Positions 22,380-32,920 of a stretch of 64,000 bases of DNA are shown here, one piece after another. A model generated the notes under the pieces. It was not told where the DNA came from. It was given only the letters and a program-made list of their open reading frames with translations, and did not search any database. The DNA is from Tigriopus japonicus (taxonomy: Eukaryota; Arthropoda; Copepoda; Harpacticoida; Harpacticidae), in contig CM021321.1 of NCBI GenBank assembly GCA_010645155.1, forward strand, positions 7,844,390 to 7,908,389, read 5' to 3'. Position numbers and translations under genes: made by a program. How positions within the stretch are numbered: position 1 is the first letter of the stretch; each line of letters opens with the position of its first letter.

Positions 22380-23715
22380 CTTTTCTCAAGTGTATTTTCG
22401 ATTCCAAAAAGGGTAGGAAAAGCAGGCCATGACACTAGTAATGTTGTTGATGAGACTGGCGTTGAAAGTCGGGATAATCGATTGGAGGATCTGGTAGTCA
22501 CAGATCAAGATGCTTTTGAGGCCAACAAAAGCTTAAGGCTCTTGAGTTCTTCTTGACCCGATTGTGTGACATCTCAGTTTCTGATGAAAAGCTCACAGAT
22601 TCTCGCTCCTGTTTTTTCCTACTTGATGCGTCGCATCCTGGATCAGGGCGAATTTCCCCCTCATTAAAAGTAGCTCATGCTGTTCCAATTTTTAAAGGCG
22701 GAGATATGTTGCTCCCTAATAAAAGCTAATAAGATAGGTCTGACTTCCAGTATTGCAAAGGTATTTGAGAAGAACATGAAGTCCAAACTTGTATACTATT
22801 TGGAAGTCCATAATATCATTCCCCTGGACAACATGGGTTTCGTCCCATTTTAGCAGTCACTCGAAAATTGATGCAGTCACAGAAAATTGATGGGCTTTGA
22901 AGTCATGAGTCAGTTGATGGAGGCTATCTTGACTTTACCAATCAAAGCCTTTGATAAGGTGGATCATGGTCTTTTGCTCAATCATCTCAAAGAGTTTGGG
23001 ACCCCGGGCAAGGTCCTGAATTGGATTGATAGTTTCATGAGTGATTGGAAGCAAATCGTCAAGGTTGAGGGATCATTTAGTGGCATGTATAACGTCAGGT
23101 AGGGCGTTCCTCAAAGCTTCATTTTAGGCCCACTCCTTTTTATCCTTTTCATTGCTCCTCTTCAGAAGTTCAGTAAAAAATCCAGGATTTCTTCATATGC
23201 CAATGATACGAATTCAGTTTTTGGAAGGAGTGGCCAAGACCCATAAAGTACACTTCATGATTTGGAGAAATTCTACTCTTGGGTTGGCGAGAGTAACATG
23301 GCTTTAAACGTGATGAAATTCCGAAAAATGACAGATGGGCCGTCAAAACTGGATGTTCTACTCAAACACAATGGAGGTTGTGATATTGAGCAGGCATCGT
23401 CTATGAGGGATTTGGGAGTTGTCATCAAAGATGATGCAAAGTTTGATGAGCATATCCAGTTGAAAGTGGGGAAGGCATTTCAAACGTGCGGCTGGATCTA
23501 TCGCACTTTCAAGTCCAGAGATAGTATTACGATGTTAACTCCATGCAAGTCGATTGTTCAACCGCATTTTAAATGTGCTTCCCCCATCTGGGCTCCAATG
23601 AGTTCGGCAGGATTGCAAAAGGTCGAGCAGGTCCAAAGATGTTACACTAGGAACATCTCAGGAATGAGAGAGCTCTCGTATTGGGAGAGGCTCCAAAAGT
23701 TAGGGCTGTACAGTA
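22380..23715 (+). mobile_element. Non-LTR retrotransposon (LINE) reverse transcriptase, 5'-truncated and degraded, left part
   Basis: RT-domain signatures are readable across several frames: FP..KVAHAVPIFKGGD, SSIAKVFEKN, NMGFRP-like, AFDKVDH, then GVPQ.FILGPLLFILFIAP and a mutated catalytic box YANDT instead of YADDT. The C-terminal part (EKFYSWV, LGVVIKDD, QKVEQVQRCYTR, RLQKLGLYS) matches the thumb and post-RT region of CR1/jockey-like elements. In-frame stops (for example 22852, 23101) and frameshifts make it dead. Interrupted at 23714-23715 by the mariner element; the continuation is at 24998-25270. Confidence 0.85.
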
Positions 23716-24997
23716 CAGGGAGAGCCACTTAAAATCGGCCGATTTGAATTTTAGCGCTTAAGTCCCAAATTGAGCTCCTAGCCCAATCACTTGTTGTTAT
23801 TTGAGGGGATTTGGAGACTCGAGCTGTTTTAGCAAGACAAATGGCAACCAAAAAAGAAATTCGTAAAAAGATTATAGCGTTGTTCAAGCAAGGCTTGTCA
23901 GTGAGGACCATTGCTTCAAGGCTTTTTGAAGCAAAATCAATGGTTCAAGATGTGATTTTTTGATACAAAAACAATGGTACCATTGAAGACAAATGAAGAA
24001 AAACAAAGAATTCATCCAACAAGAACCCGAGAGCTTGTGATATGAACAAGGTGAGGAACAAAATGATCCAAAATCCACAACGAAGCCTCAAGGAGATGTC
24101 ACGAGAGTACAATGTTTCCAAAACATGTCTCAGGAGAATGGTAAAATATGATCCGGGGATGAAGTGCTTCAAGTTTACCCATTGACATCTACTTTCTGCG
24201 GCCACTATCGAAAAGAGACTTCAAAAAGGGTGGATTATCAGAGACAGGATCTCATCTTCTCCGCGTCCAATGACCATTTGGACTGATGAAAAGATTTTTA
24301 CCGTTCAAAGGGCGTGGCCGACAAAATGATCGTCTTTATGCTTTTAACCTTGAAGACATTCCTCTTCACTCAAGGACAGTGTTTGTGAGGCAGCATCCAG
24401 GCCATGTCATGGTTTGGGCAAGAGTAACCAATGACGGCCAAAAAACACCCCTTGTCATCATCCCAGAAGGAGTTAAAGTGAAGTTGGAGATCTATATTAA
24501 GATGTTGGAGGATGAGGTGGTTCCATGGCTTTGGGAATAGCAATGGCCAGATGGGTGCACATTCATGCAAGATGGAGCACCCTCTCACATCTCCAAAAGA
24601 ACACAAGCTTGGTGCAAGACCAATTTTGACAGCTTTTGGGACAAAGGCGCATGGCCTCCTTCCTCTCCAGATTTTAATCCGATGGACTTTTCTAGTTAGG
24701 CCATTCTGGAGAAGAAGGTGGGGAGTGAAGGTCACAAAATGTGGTTTCCTTGGTTGCAGCCTTAAAAGGTGCATGGGTTACAATACCAACAGAACAGATG
24801 CGGATCATTTGCTCATCTGCAGAGAAGAGCTTCAAGACCGTAGTTAAAAACAAGGGCTTCTATGTCGAATAAATTAGTAAAAGATATGCTTAATGTAATT
24901 GTTATCAACATCTTTTGTAAGGAAGGCTTTTTGTTTTAACGGCTCAATTTACTCTAATTGGCGATTTCTCATGTCCGATTTTAAGTGGCGCTCCCTG
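23716..24997 (+). mobile_element. Tc1/mariner-type DNA transposon, DD37D, inactivated (1,282 bp)
   Basis: The terminal inverted repeats CAGGGAGAGCCACTTAAAATCGG / its complement differ at one of 23 positions, and the element is flanked by TA duplications (23714-23715, 24998-24999). Transposase begins at 23841 (MATKKEIRKK, helix-turn-helix) and is broken by stops and frameshifts. The catalytic blocks survive: IWTDEKIF, then FMQDGAPSH, then SPDFNPMDF. There are 37 residues between the second and third Asp, i.e. DD37D as in the maT-like clade, not DD34E/D. Inserted in the LINE. Confidence 0.88.
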
Positions 24998-25270
24998 TAC
25001 TCCGAGAAGGTATGAAAGGTATATGATACTGTGTGTCTTCAAGAGCGTTCATGGGCTCTGTCCTAACCCAGACTTTGAGATCAGTTGTAGCGATCGTAGA
25101 GGTTTTCTGTGCGTTCTGAGAGCACCTCCAAATCCAAGGGCATTGAGGCTGGATATTGAGCAGCAATAAAAAACCCGCAACCAACCCAAAAAACTGCAGT
25201 TTGTCAAATATTTTTCCCTTTGATCAAAGTGTTGCACATTGTTGCAACCTGTTTCAAACTGACACTACCA
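24998..25270 (+). mobile_element. LINE fragment, right part after the mariner insertion
   Basis: Deleting the mariner element and one TA restores an uninterrupted frame: ...QKLGLYS joins TPRRYERYMILCVFKSVHG and then LCPNPDFE, the usual end of CR1/jockey-type pol proteins. The 3' end is indistinct before the (TTTC)n tract. Confidence 0.8.
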
Positions 25271-25364
25271 AATCCTGTTTGAAAACCAGGCACTTTTGGC
25301 TGAGTCCCGTAATTTAGAAAGTGACTCGAATACTGCCGCATTTTGGTACTTTTCAACAAGATTG

Positions 25365-25514
<150 letters not shown>

Positions 25515-25929
25515 ATTTTGAGAAAGTGATTATGAGAGTTTTTTTCTCATAATTTCACATTTTTTCAACCCAGGGACCCTTTAGAGTTACTTTAAGGGTA
25601 ACTCTACTCTTTCATGTATCAGAATTTTAAGAAGCAAGCTCATGACATTAATTAGTCACGCTTAAGATCGAAAGTCTCCCAATAGTTGGTAAAGGCAAGA
25701 GAACAGAGGGCCAAAAGTGCAAGACTTTAATGACAATTGCTTTGATTTTTCATTTAAGTTTGTGTTTTGACAAACTTTTGACTCTATTTCTGTTAAGCGG
25801 ATAGGCTAGGTCCTGGTTAGGACCATTGGGACGAGAAACGAGGCCTCAAATTGTCTCAAAACTCGAATTGTGATTCAGATTTCTTGTATTTTTGTGCATT
25901 TTCAAATCGAGGTAACATTTAGTTCTCTT
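25515..25929. other. 3' flank of zinc-finger gene A, nothing recognised
   Basis: AT-rich; no feature supported. Confidence 0.4.
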
Positions 25930-27390
25930 TTAAGGAAGGCATTCAACAATATCACCAATATTTTTTCCATCTTTCTTGTGCAATCTTTCGTGATTTTGGA
26001 GAGTTCGTCGAGATTTCATTAACTTTCCGCAAAAGTGGCATTTGTGCAAAGTGCCATCGTGAGTTCGAGAATGATCACGCAACTCCATTTGACTCCCTGC
26101 TCGGTAGCCGCATTCTCGACATAAAAATGCGTCTGACTCTCCATGAACTCGATTCTTATGAGCCGTGAGGGTTTTTTCTCGAGTAAAAACTCGATCACAT
26201 TTGTCACACGGAAAGTTTAACTGACCGTGTACGAATTTTATGTGGTTCTTCAAGGATGTATTCTGGCTCAGTTCCTTGCCACAGAGATGGCAAATGGCCT
26301 TGGGGGCCAAGCCCTCTTCTACCAAATGTTTCTTCTCGTGTTCTTTGAGGTATTGGTTGGAAGTAGTGGCAAAGTCACATTTGGAGCATTTGATCGGTTC
26401 TCCATGTTTCTTTTTGTGATTCTTGAGATACTCAATCAAGGCATAGCTTTTTCCGCATTGATCGCATTGATGAGGGCGATCCCGACGAATTCTTTTGGTC
26501 CGATTTACTGTCACTTTCTGTCGGGTATGTTCTCTCACGCAAATCTCGTGATGATCGACCAAAGTTTGTTCATCCTCCAATTCAATGAGTTTAAAACATT
26601 TGGGGCAATTGGCACTTAAGCTAGTTGGATGAATGGTTAAAAGATGGTTGGTTAAGTCTTTGGCGAAACGAAATTTTTCATCACAATGGATGCAATCAAA
26701 ATAGGCTCTAAAGTGAACCAAAGTCATATGAGCGCAAAGGCTTGAGAGGCTTTTCAGATTGGCACCACACAAACGACAAGATCTTGGATCATTCTTGCCT
26801 AACTTTGGCCTCTTGGGCTTTCGTTCTTTATGGAAATCATTGCCACTATCAGATTCAGGTTCTTCTTCCTTAAAATCCGTGAGGATGTCGTCAATATCTT
26901 CAGATATCGATCTATCTTCTTTTATCTTCGGTTCTTCTAATTTGACGAGAAGTGTTGGTGAAATTTCAGTATTTTGAGTCAAAAGCAGGCACTCCCGGCA
27001 TATTGAGGCCTCTGATGAAATTTTTGTGTCGGAAAAGTACATGGAACATTGGTCGGAAAATTGGCATGATGTAGGAAAGTGATCATCGACAGGTTGAAAA
27101 CCCAAGCAAGGCTTGGTGTCTACAAAGAACTTTTCACACAAACTTAGCAGATCTCTGACTAAAGACTCAATTGATCCACTGAGAGCAATTCTACCCAGGA
27201 CCCGCCCAATATATTCCAGAGTGGATTGATTGACCATCAGTGTCATGGCGAGAAAAGGTTCCATTTGCTCTGAGGTTAGATCAAAGTCACTTCGAAATAT
27301 AAAGATCCAATTCTTGACCTTGTGATAGGACAGATTCAAACTTTTCAATTTCTCTAAGATCCCATTGTATGCGATAACCAGGTCGTCCAT
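25930..27390 (-). CDS. C2H2 zinc-finger protein A of the cluster (486 aa)
   Basis: Probable nuclear DNA-binding protein. Residues ~15-150 are the most diverged copy of the cluster's N-terminal domain but keep its core: VLGRIALSG, KPCLGFQPVDDHFP, SCQFSDQCS and CREC. An acidic linker with KRPK follows. C2H2 fingers begin with CRLC, CIHC, CDQC, CSKC, CHLC, CDKC, CREC and CHFC, with a CPKC...HHEIC module between the second and third. Unlike B, C and E-H it ends in its own exon after the last finger (LHKKDGKN...CLP); no separate last-finger exon was found. Start at 27390 gives MDDLV. Confidence 0.92.
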   Translation of the reverse strand: MDDLVIAYNGILEKLKSLNLSYHKVKNWIFIFRSDFDLTSEQMEPFLAMTLMVNQSTLEYIGRVLGRIALSGSIESLVRDLLSLCEKFFVDTKPCLGFQPVDDHFPTSCQFSDQCSMYFSDTKISSEASICRECLLLTQNTEISPTLLVKLEEPKIKEDRSISEDIDDILTDFKEEEPESDSGNDFHKERKPKRPKLGKNDPRSCRLCGANLKSLSSLCAHMTLVHFRAYFDCIHCDEKFRFAKDLTNHLLTIHPTSLSANCPKCFKLIELEDEQTLVDHHEICVREHTRQKVTVNRTKRIRRDRPHQCDQCGKSYALIEYLKNHKKKHGEPIKCSKCDFATTSNQYLKEHEKKHLVEEGLAPKAICHLCGKELSQNTSLKNHIKFVHGQLNFPCDKCDRVFTREKTLTAHKNRVHGESDAFLCRECGYRAGSQMELRDHSRTHDGTLHKCHFCGKLMKSRRTLQNHERLHKKDGKNIGDIVECLP

Positions 27391-27755
27391 GTTGATTTTT
27401 TCACATTTATTTCTGCAAATGACACTGTCTGACGGTACGTTCGATTTCTTTGTTGATGATGCAAAGGATACGGTACAACTTTTCTTTGAGCCAAGAGGAG
27501 TTCAGGGTTCCAAAATATTCAACTCTAAAGCCAATCAATCCCTATTCGAACGTTCCGCATTTGATGTTTAGGCTCAAAGGGTTTTGATATATTCCTGGGG
27601 AGAAAATATATTTTATATCAGCTAAAATATCGAAATACTTTGAAAGACTTATGTTTTAGTCAGAATAAAGTTGACAAGCTGCAGATGATGTGAGGCTAAG
27701 GAACATTAAGCACTCACAATCTTTTCTTATATATATTAAAATCAATGCCCTAGTT

Positions 27756-27979
27756 CAGGGGTGTGGAAACTTATTTAGCATTGAGCCGAATTGGCCAGAT
27801 CGTTGGCACTCGCGGGCCACACCATCCAAAACGGCAAATAATAAAATGTGACCTTTCACAGGCTATGCCAAAATCATGCTGCGGGCCAGTCTATTGAAAA
27901 TGACAGATCCTCTCGCGGGCCACGCAAAATCAGCTTGCGGGCCACATTTGGCCGGCGGGCCAGGGTTTGTACACCCCTT
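27756..27979 (+). mobile_element. hAT-like MITE relic with GCGGGCCAC repeats
   Basis: Starts CAGGGGTGTGGAAAC and ends TTTGTACACCCCTT, inverted ends typical of hAT/Charlie-type MITEs, with several GCGGGCCAC/GGCCGGCGGGCC blocks inside. No 8-bp duplication is visible, so it is older or its boundary is off. Confidence 0.6.
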
Positions 27980-28023
27980 CATTCAACCCGTTCATCAAAT
28001 GCCGTTTATAAGAGAGTTATAAG

Positions 28024-28859
28024 TAGGGACAGGTAAAAATATTTTTGGTAACATAAACACATTTATTTACCTTTTTGCACTTTTCGCCTTTATTTGTACG
28101 ATTTTTTACGAATTCGGCCAAAATGAACGAATTGTTGAGAGTTTGCTATTTCTGCTTTGAAAATATTTACTTTTGGAAGATTTTTTTCAAATTTGAAAAC
28201 TAAATCTGATTTAACACTCATCACTAAAGTTCAGAAAATCTGTATTAGTCAAGCAAGACACAAGAATGGTGTAAATCTCACTGAATATTGGCCTTCTTGT
28301 ATTTTTAGAGCATAGTTAATATAACTGAATACAAGAATATTTTTTCAACAGCAACGTTTTTCCTATTTCAATTACCTTTAGTATTGTATTTTAATAAAGG
28401 TCAAAACATGTTCCCTATTTATAAAGTACTTTTTTATATTCAGCTTTGATTGCATCCCAACTTGATCACAAATTCCTTCTTCCCAGTTTGTTTACCTTTC
28501 TCATTAGGCATAATCAAAACAAAGAAAACCATTTTGAAGAACAAAAGTTAAACTTATTTTGAAAATCTTCCCGGCTCCCAGGGTAGGCTAGCACAGTATT
28601 GGTTACTACGACTTCAATATCTAAATTTTGCTCTTCAATATTGAAAAATAACAAGCAGATGACAAAAAAGTATCTCAAGGTTTTTGTTTCGGAAATTTCA
28701 GTTTTTTCTGCGAATTTTTCAAATTTTATTTGCGCTTTTTTGGTTTTTATTTGCGCTTTTGACCTTTTTCTGCATTTTATTTTACGATTTTGGGCTGATT
28801 TTTGTGCAACTTTTGGTAACCAAAAGCTTCTTTTCATTTGCACTTTTTGCCCGTCCCTA
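28024..28859 (+). mobile_element. Non-autonomous hAT element, TAGGGACGGGC family (836 bp)
   Basis: Begins TAGGGACAGG, ends GCCCGTCCCTA, with a perfect 8-bp TSD GTTATAAG (28016-28023, 28860-28867). Same interior as 48412-48895 (TTTTTGGTAACATAAACAC near the left end). No transposase. Confidence 0.9.
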
Positions 28860-28895
28860 GTTATAAGACATTTTGCCATATGGGACGGTACACCA

Positions 28896-30483
28896 TAGGG
28901 ATGGGCGAGAAGCCGGTGTCGGTGTCGAGGTGTCGACACCGACACCGGCTTATTCGGATTTCGGTGTCAGTGTCGACACCAGGTCTCCGGTGTCGACATT
29001 TCAAGGTTTCGTGAGTTTTTTGAAAAGTTCCGCAAAAACGCCAATTTTGCGTCATCACACGTAAGGCTTCCAAACCAAAGATATTACTTAATCTCAACAT
29101 GGGTCTCCGAAGCAATTCTCTTTTGAAGAATGACTTCTTCAGCTCAAAAACACTGAGAAACCATTTGGAGCCTGTTAGTTTCCACAAGGTCATAAATAGG
29201 GCCCAGAAATATATCTTTTAAATATAAAATATTTCTCCGTCTTTCTTCAATTTATTTTAAATATTTTGGTTGCTTCAAGGAAAAAATAAATATAAAAATC
29301 CCTACAAAAGGGCATTTAAACTGAGATTAGACATTCAGAACCAAAACTACTATCACACACGAAAAAAACTGCGCCGTCTATTAAGGCAAATCGAAAAATG
29401 TATTGTTAAAACAATTACATGCAAAGCATGCCTCTAAACCCGGCCAAATGCACCAAATTCACGAAAACCAAATTTGGAACATCGGAACGCACAGACAAAA
29501 AACCAAATAATGACGTTGTCAAAAATATATTTCTTGAATATGCAGAATTTTTCAAAAAATTAGGGGTTTTGAATAAAATATGTATTGGAATTTGACACTA
29601 TTTTGCAGATATTTTTCCAGGCCCAATTCAAAAGCAGGGCCCAGACAAATACTTGATAAAAGTGGCAAAATATTTAAAACATATTTCCTTCAAAACTCCA
29701 AAATATTTGTTAAAATAGCCATATACTCATTAATATTCATGACCAAGCCATTCTTTGGCGTTTTTGTCGGTGTACACCAATCTATCAAATATGTGTTTAG
29801 CAATTTACATTTAATGGGTTGCTGTTGGAGGAGCACTTTACCCCAAACAGATTTAACCAAAGAAATTTTAACTTCCCCCAAAAGATGCCGCCCTTTTGCG
29901 AATATGATGGTGTTCGGATTGTGTATGTTTTAGTAATTTTTGATACAATTTTCGTATATTTGCCTGTTTGCTGACATTTTGGAATCTTAGGTTCAATTTG
30001 GATTAACTCTATTGTTTTAACTTCTTTATTTTGTTCATTTTTGTGAAATATTTTTTGACCTAAATAATTGAACAATATTAAATTCTTCCTCGAAATAACC
30101 AAATTATTAGAAAAATTGAAAAAAAAATGGGTAAATCCTATTAAAAAGAATTTAATTCCGGCCCCTATTTTTAAGTTACTCTAAACGGGAAAGTTATCAC
30201 TTACCAGATCCTCACTATTCATTTGGGATTTGAGAGTTACCAAAAAGAGTGGAACATTTTATGTAATTGATAAAACTTTGGTTGATTTTTAGACTCCAAA
30301 TTCCTACATGAAATATTGGTGTCGGTGTCGTTATTGGTATCGGTGTCGGCGTCGACACCAGTGGTGTCGACACCGCGGTGTCGATGGGAAACTTCGACAC
30401 CGGTGTCGGTGTCAGTGTCGGTTTCAACCTTCCGGTGTCGGTGTCGGTGTCGAGGTCAAAATTGCCGGTGTCACCCATCCCTA
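28896..30483 (+). mobile_element. hAT element with GGTGTC arrays (1,588 bp)
   Basis: Begins TAGGGATGGGCG and ends CACCCATCCCTA, with a perfect 8-bp TSD GTACACCA (28888-28895, 30484-30491). Both ends are dense arrays of GGTGTCGGTGTCGACACC. Internal ORFs are below 120 aa and match nothing I know, so probably non-autonomous. It sits only 28 bp from the preceding element's TSD. Confidence 0.88.
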
Positions 30484-30659
30484 GTACACCAGCATCGTAA
30501 CTTAATATTTGTTCCTTATGGCAAGTTTTGAAGTAGGAAACCTCAAGAAATACGGAAATACGAGCAAATTTAGGAGTAACTGGACAAATGTATTCAATGA
30601 TATGGAAAATGTCATGTTTATGAGTAAATGAGATCATCATTTTAGTTATTATCAGGAGG

Positions 30660-32406
30660 TTACTCCATCATGGCAAAAAGAGATGGACCCTGTTGTGAGA
30701 GGATGTGTTGATTGGAAATAGGTAAACTTTTCTCAACAGCCATTTGAGCACTTGGTTCTATTAGAAATTGTGGCTTTTTGGCTGTTTTCTTTTGTTGCTG
30801 ATGGACAAACTTTTTGTGTTTTATAAGATTGCCCGAGTTATTGCTGGCATAATCGCAAATGTCGCACCTAAAAAGAACGGAAAAAAGTGTTTAAACTAAG
30901 GTTCACAAGAATGGTTTTGTCATCCAATAGAGAAACTCACTTGAATGGTTTTTCACCCTTATGGATTCGCTCATGAATTGTCAAGTGATGTTTGCGCCTG
31001 AAGAGTTTGGTACAATATTGACACTTGTGAGTTGGATCCTCATGAACTTTGGAGTGATCACTAAGCTCGATATGATCGCCAGCCCTATAACTACAAATCT
31101 TACAAATGAACTCATCAGATTCCGCGTGGAACCGATTTTTGTGCCTCTTCAACATGGCCGAACTCGTAAAGGCTCGCTCGCATTTGTCACATGGGAAATG
31201 TAACGATTTCTCATGAATGGACTTGATATGCTTGTCCAAACACTCGGGTCCTCTTAAGGCTTTGCCACAAAGGTCACAAATACAATTTTTTATCGCTCCT
31301 CGGCCCTGAACGTGCCTACGCTCATGGTTGATCAGGTTTTGCTTGTACTTGGTCTTGAACTCACAAGTTTGACATTCCAGCCAAGCATTGCTATGGGTCT
31401 TCTGATGAGACTTTAGCAAATAACTTGTTCCAAACTCTTTCCCACATTGATCACATTGGTGAATCTGGCCTTCTTGTTTTCCTTTTATTTTGGGGATTTT
31501 TTCGGCAAGCTTGACTTTGGCACAGAACTCCACGTGAGTTATTAATCCATCTCCATCATCACCCAACTCGATCATCATCTGACAATTAGGACACTCCAAA
31601 GTCGAATTTTGATTGTGGACCAAGAAATTGTGATCTGTTAGTTCTTTGGCAAATTGAAATGGCTCAAAGCAGATCAGACAATTGAATTCTCCTGCACCAT
31701 GCCTGCTCCTCAAATGATTCAGAGAAGAAATGGCATTTAGAACTTTGTTACAAATAGGACATTTCCAATGCTGGCCCTTTCCATTTGTTTCTTTGAGCTT
31801 TTTTCTTTCCTTAGAATATTCCATGTCCACCCTGGGTTTCACATGTGCCAAAGGCTCAAAATCACCGACCTCGTCTTCCTCTGGATTTAGGTCTTGTTCC
31901 ACCTTTTCTTTGAAAATTGGCTCATAATCAGGATCCAAAAGTTGATCTTCGTGAGATTTTGAAGATCGCGATTTTGAAGGAAGAAACAACCTTTGGCACT
32001 CGAGACAAACGTCTAGTTTGGATGCTTGAGAATCAACGGTGATGGCACAAGTGGAAGAAAATCGACAAGAAAGAGGGAATCGTTCATCTTTGGGTTTGAT
32101 GCCCAAACAAGGTTTCCTATTATGAAAGAGCCTTCGACAAGTGGCTGAGAAATGGTCCTTCGACTCTATTTGACCTTTTTCGACTGTTCGACCAAGAACC
32201 CTCCAAACAAATTGCTGGGATTTCCAATCATAAAGCATATTAAGCGAGAAATAGGGTTCGTCGTTGAGGATAAAGTCATGGTTGTCTTGAAAAATCAGAA
32301 ACCAAGACCCACTTTGAGCATAAATCAAATGTAATTCATTCAGAATCAGAGGGATCCAGAGAGTCTGATCCGTGTCTTCGAGTTTTAGGGAAGATTCACT
32401 CTCCAT
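30660..32406 (-). CDS. C2H2 zinc-finger protein B of the cluster (2 exons, 557 aa)
   Basis: Exons 30941-32406 and 30660-30867 (minus), joined by a phase-2 GT-AG intron. N-terminal domain: VLGRTVEKGQ, KPCLGIKPKDERFPLSCRF, then SSTCA and CLEC. C2H2 fingers in exon 1 begin CPIC, CLIC, CDQC, CQTC, CDLC, CDKC, CKIC and CQYC, with a CPNC...THVEFC module. Exon 1 ends in a GEKPFK linker; exon 2 supplies the final finger (CDICDYASNN...H) and a longer tail than its relatives, ending LFAMME. Predicted nuclear; target unknown. Confidence 0.9.
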
Positions 32407-32832
32407 GTCTGAAGTTGAGGCAAAGGAAGCCTCAAAGTTTGAAGATTTTGACGGGAAACAAAGGGCAGGCCAGCCTTTGTTTTGGTTTTGGGGGAAGACT
32501 TGAAAGAGAAGAGAATGAGACCAGCGTTGCCTGTGGTGTTCAAGCTTACACTGCCAAAAGACGGTTGAACTACAGTCATTTTACTAGGGCATTAGTTCAT
32601 ACAAAAAAGTAATTCATTACAATGACTATAACTTACAAATGGGTAATTGATTACATTTACCATTACAAAAAATAAAAGTAATGTCATTACTCAGTCAATA
32701 ACCATTCTTTTTGGAAAGTGTGAGTGCTTTGTAGTATCACCTTCATAAATATTTTGGACTCACTCAAAAATGCAAAACATCCTTGCATAAGCTTGGGTGA
32801 AAAATACAAATAGTATTTCATGGCAACAGCGG

Positions 32833-32920
32833 TGAGGAATAGCGTAGTGCGTTCTGCGTCGGTTCATCGTTCGGATGCCTGGGTTCGATTCCAGCTTTTC
32901 TTTTCTTTTCTTTCACTGGC
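32833..32920 (+). repeat. tRNA-derived SINE-like relic
   Basis: An A-box-like TAGCGTAGTGCG (32840) and a perfect B-box GGTTCGATTCC (32882) at tRNA spacing, followed by (TTTTC)n. Acceptor and T stems do not pair, so it is not a working tRNA gene. Confidence 0.5.

Noticed and set aside
24370..24774. 134-aa minus-strand ORF
   Set aside because: Antisense of the mariner transposase.
28514..28945. 143-aa minus-strand ORF
   Set aside because: Lys-rich translation of the hAT MITE interior, repeated in other non-coding copies (e.g. 48663-48884).
32833..32905. Functional tRNA gene
   Set aside because: A- and B-boxes are present but acceptor, T and anticodon stems do not pair.
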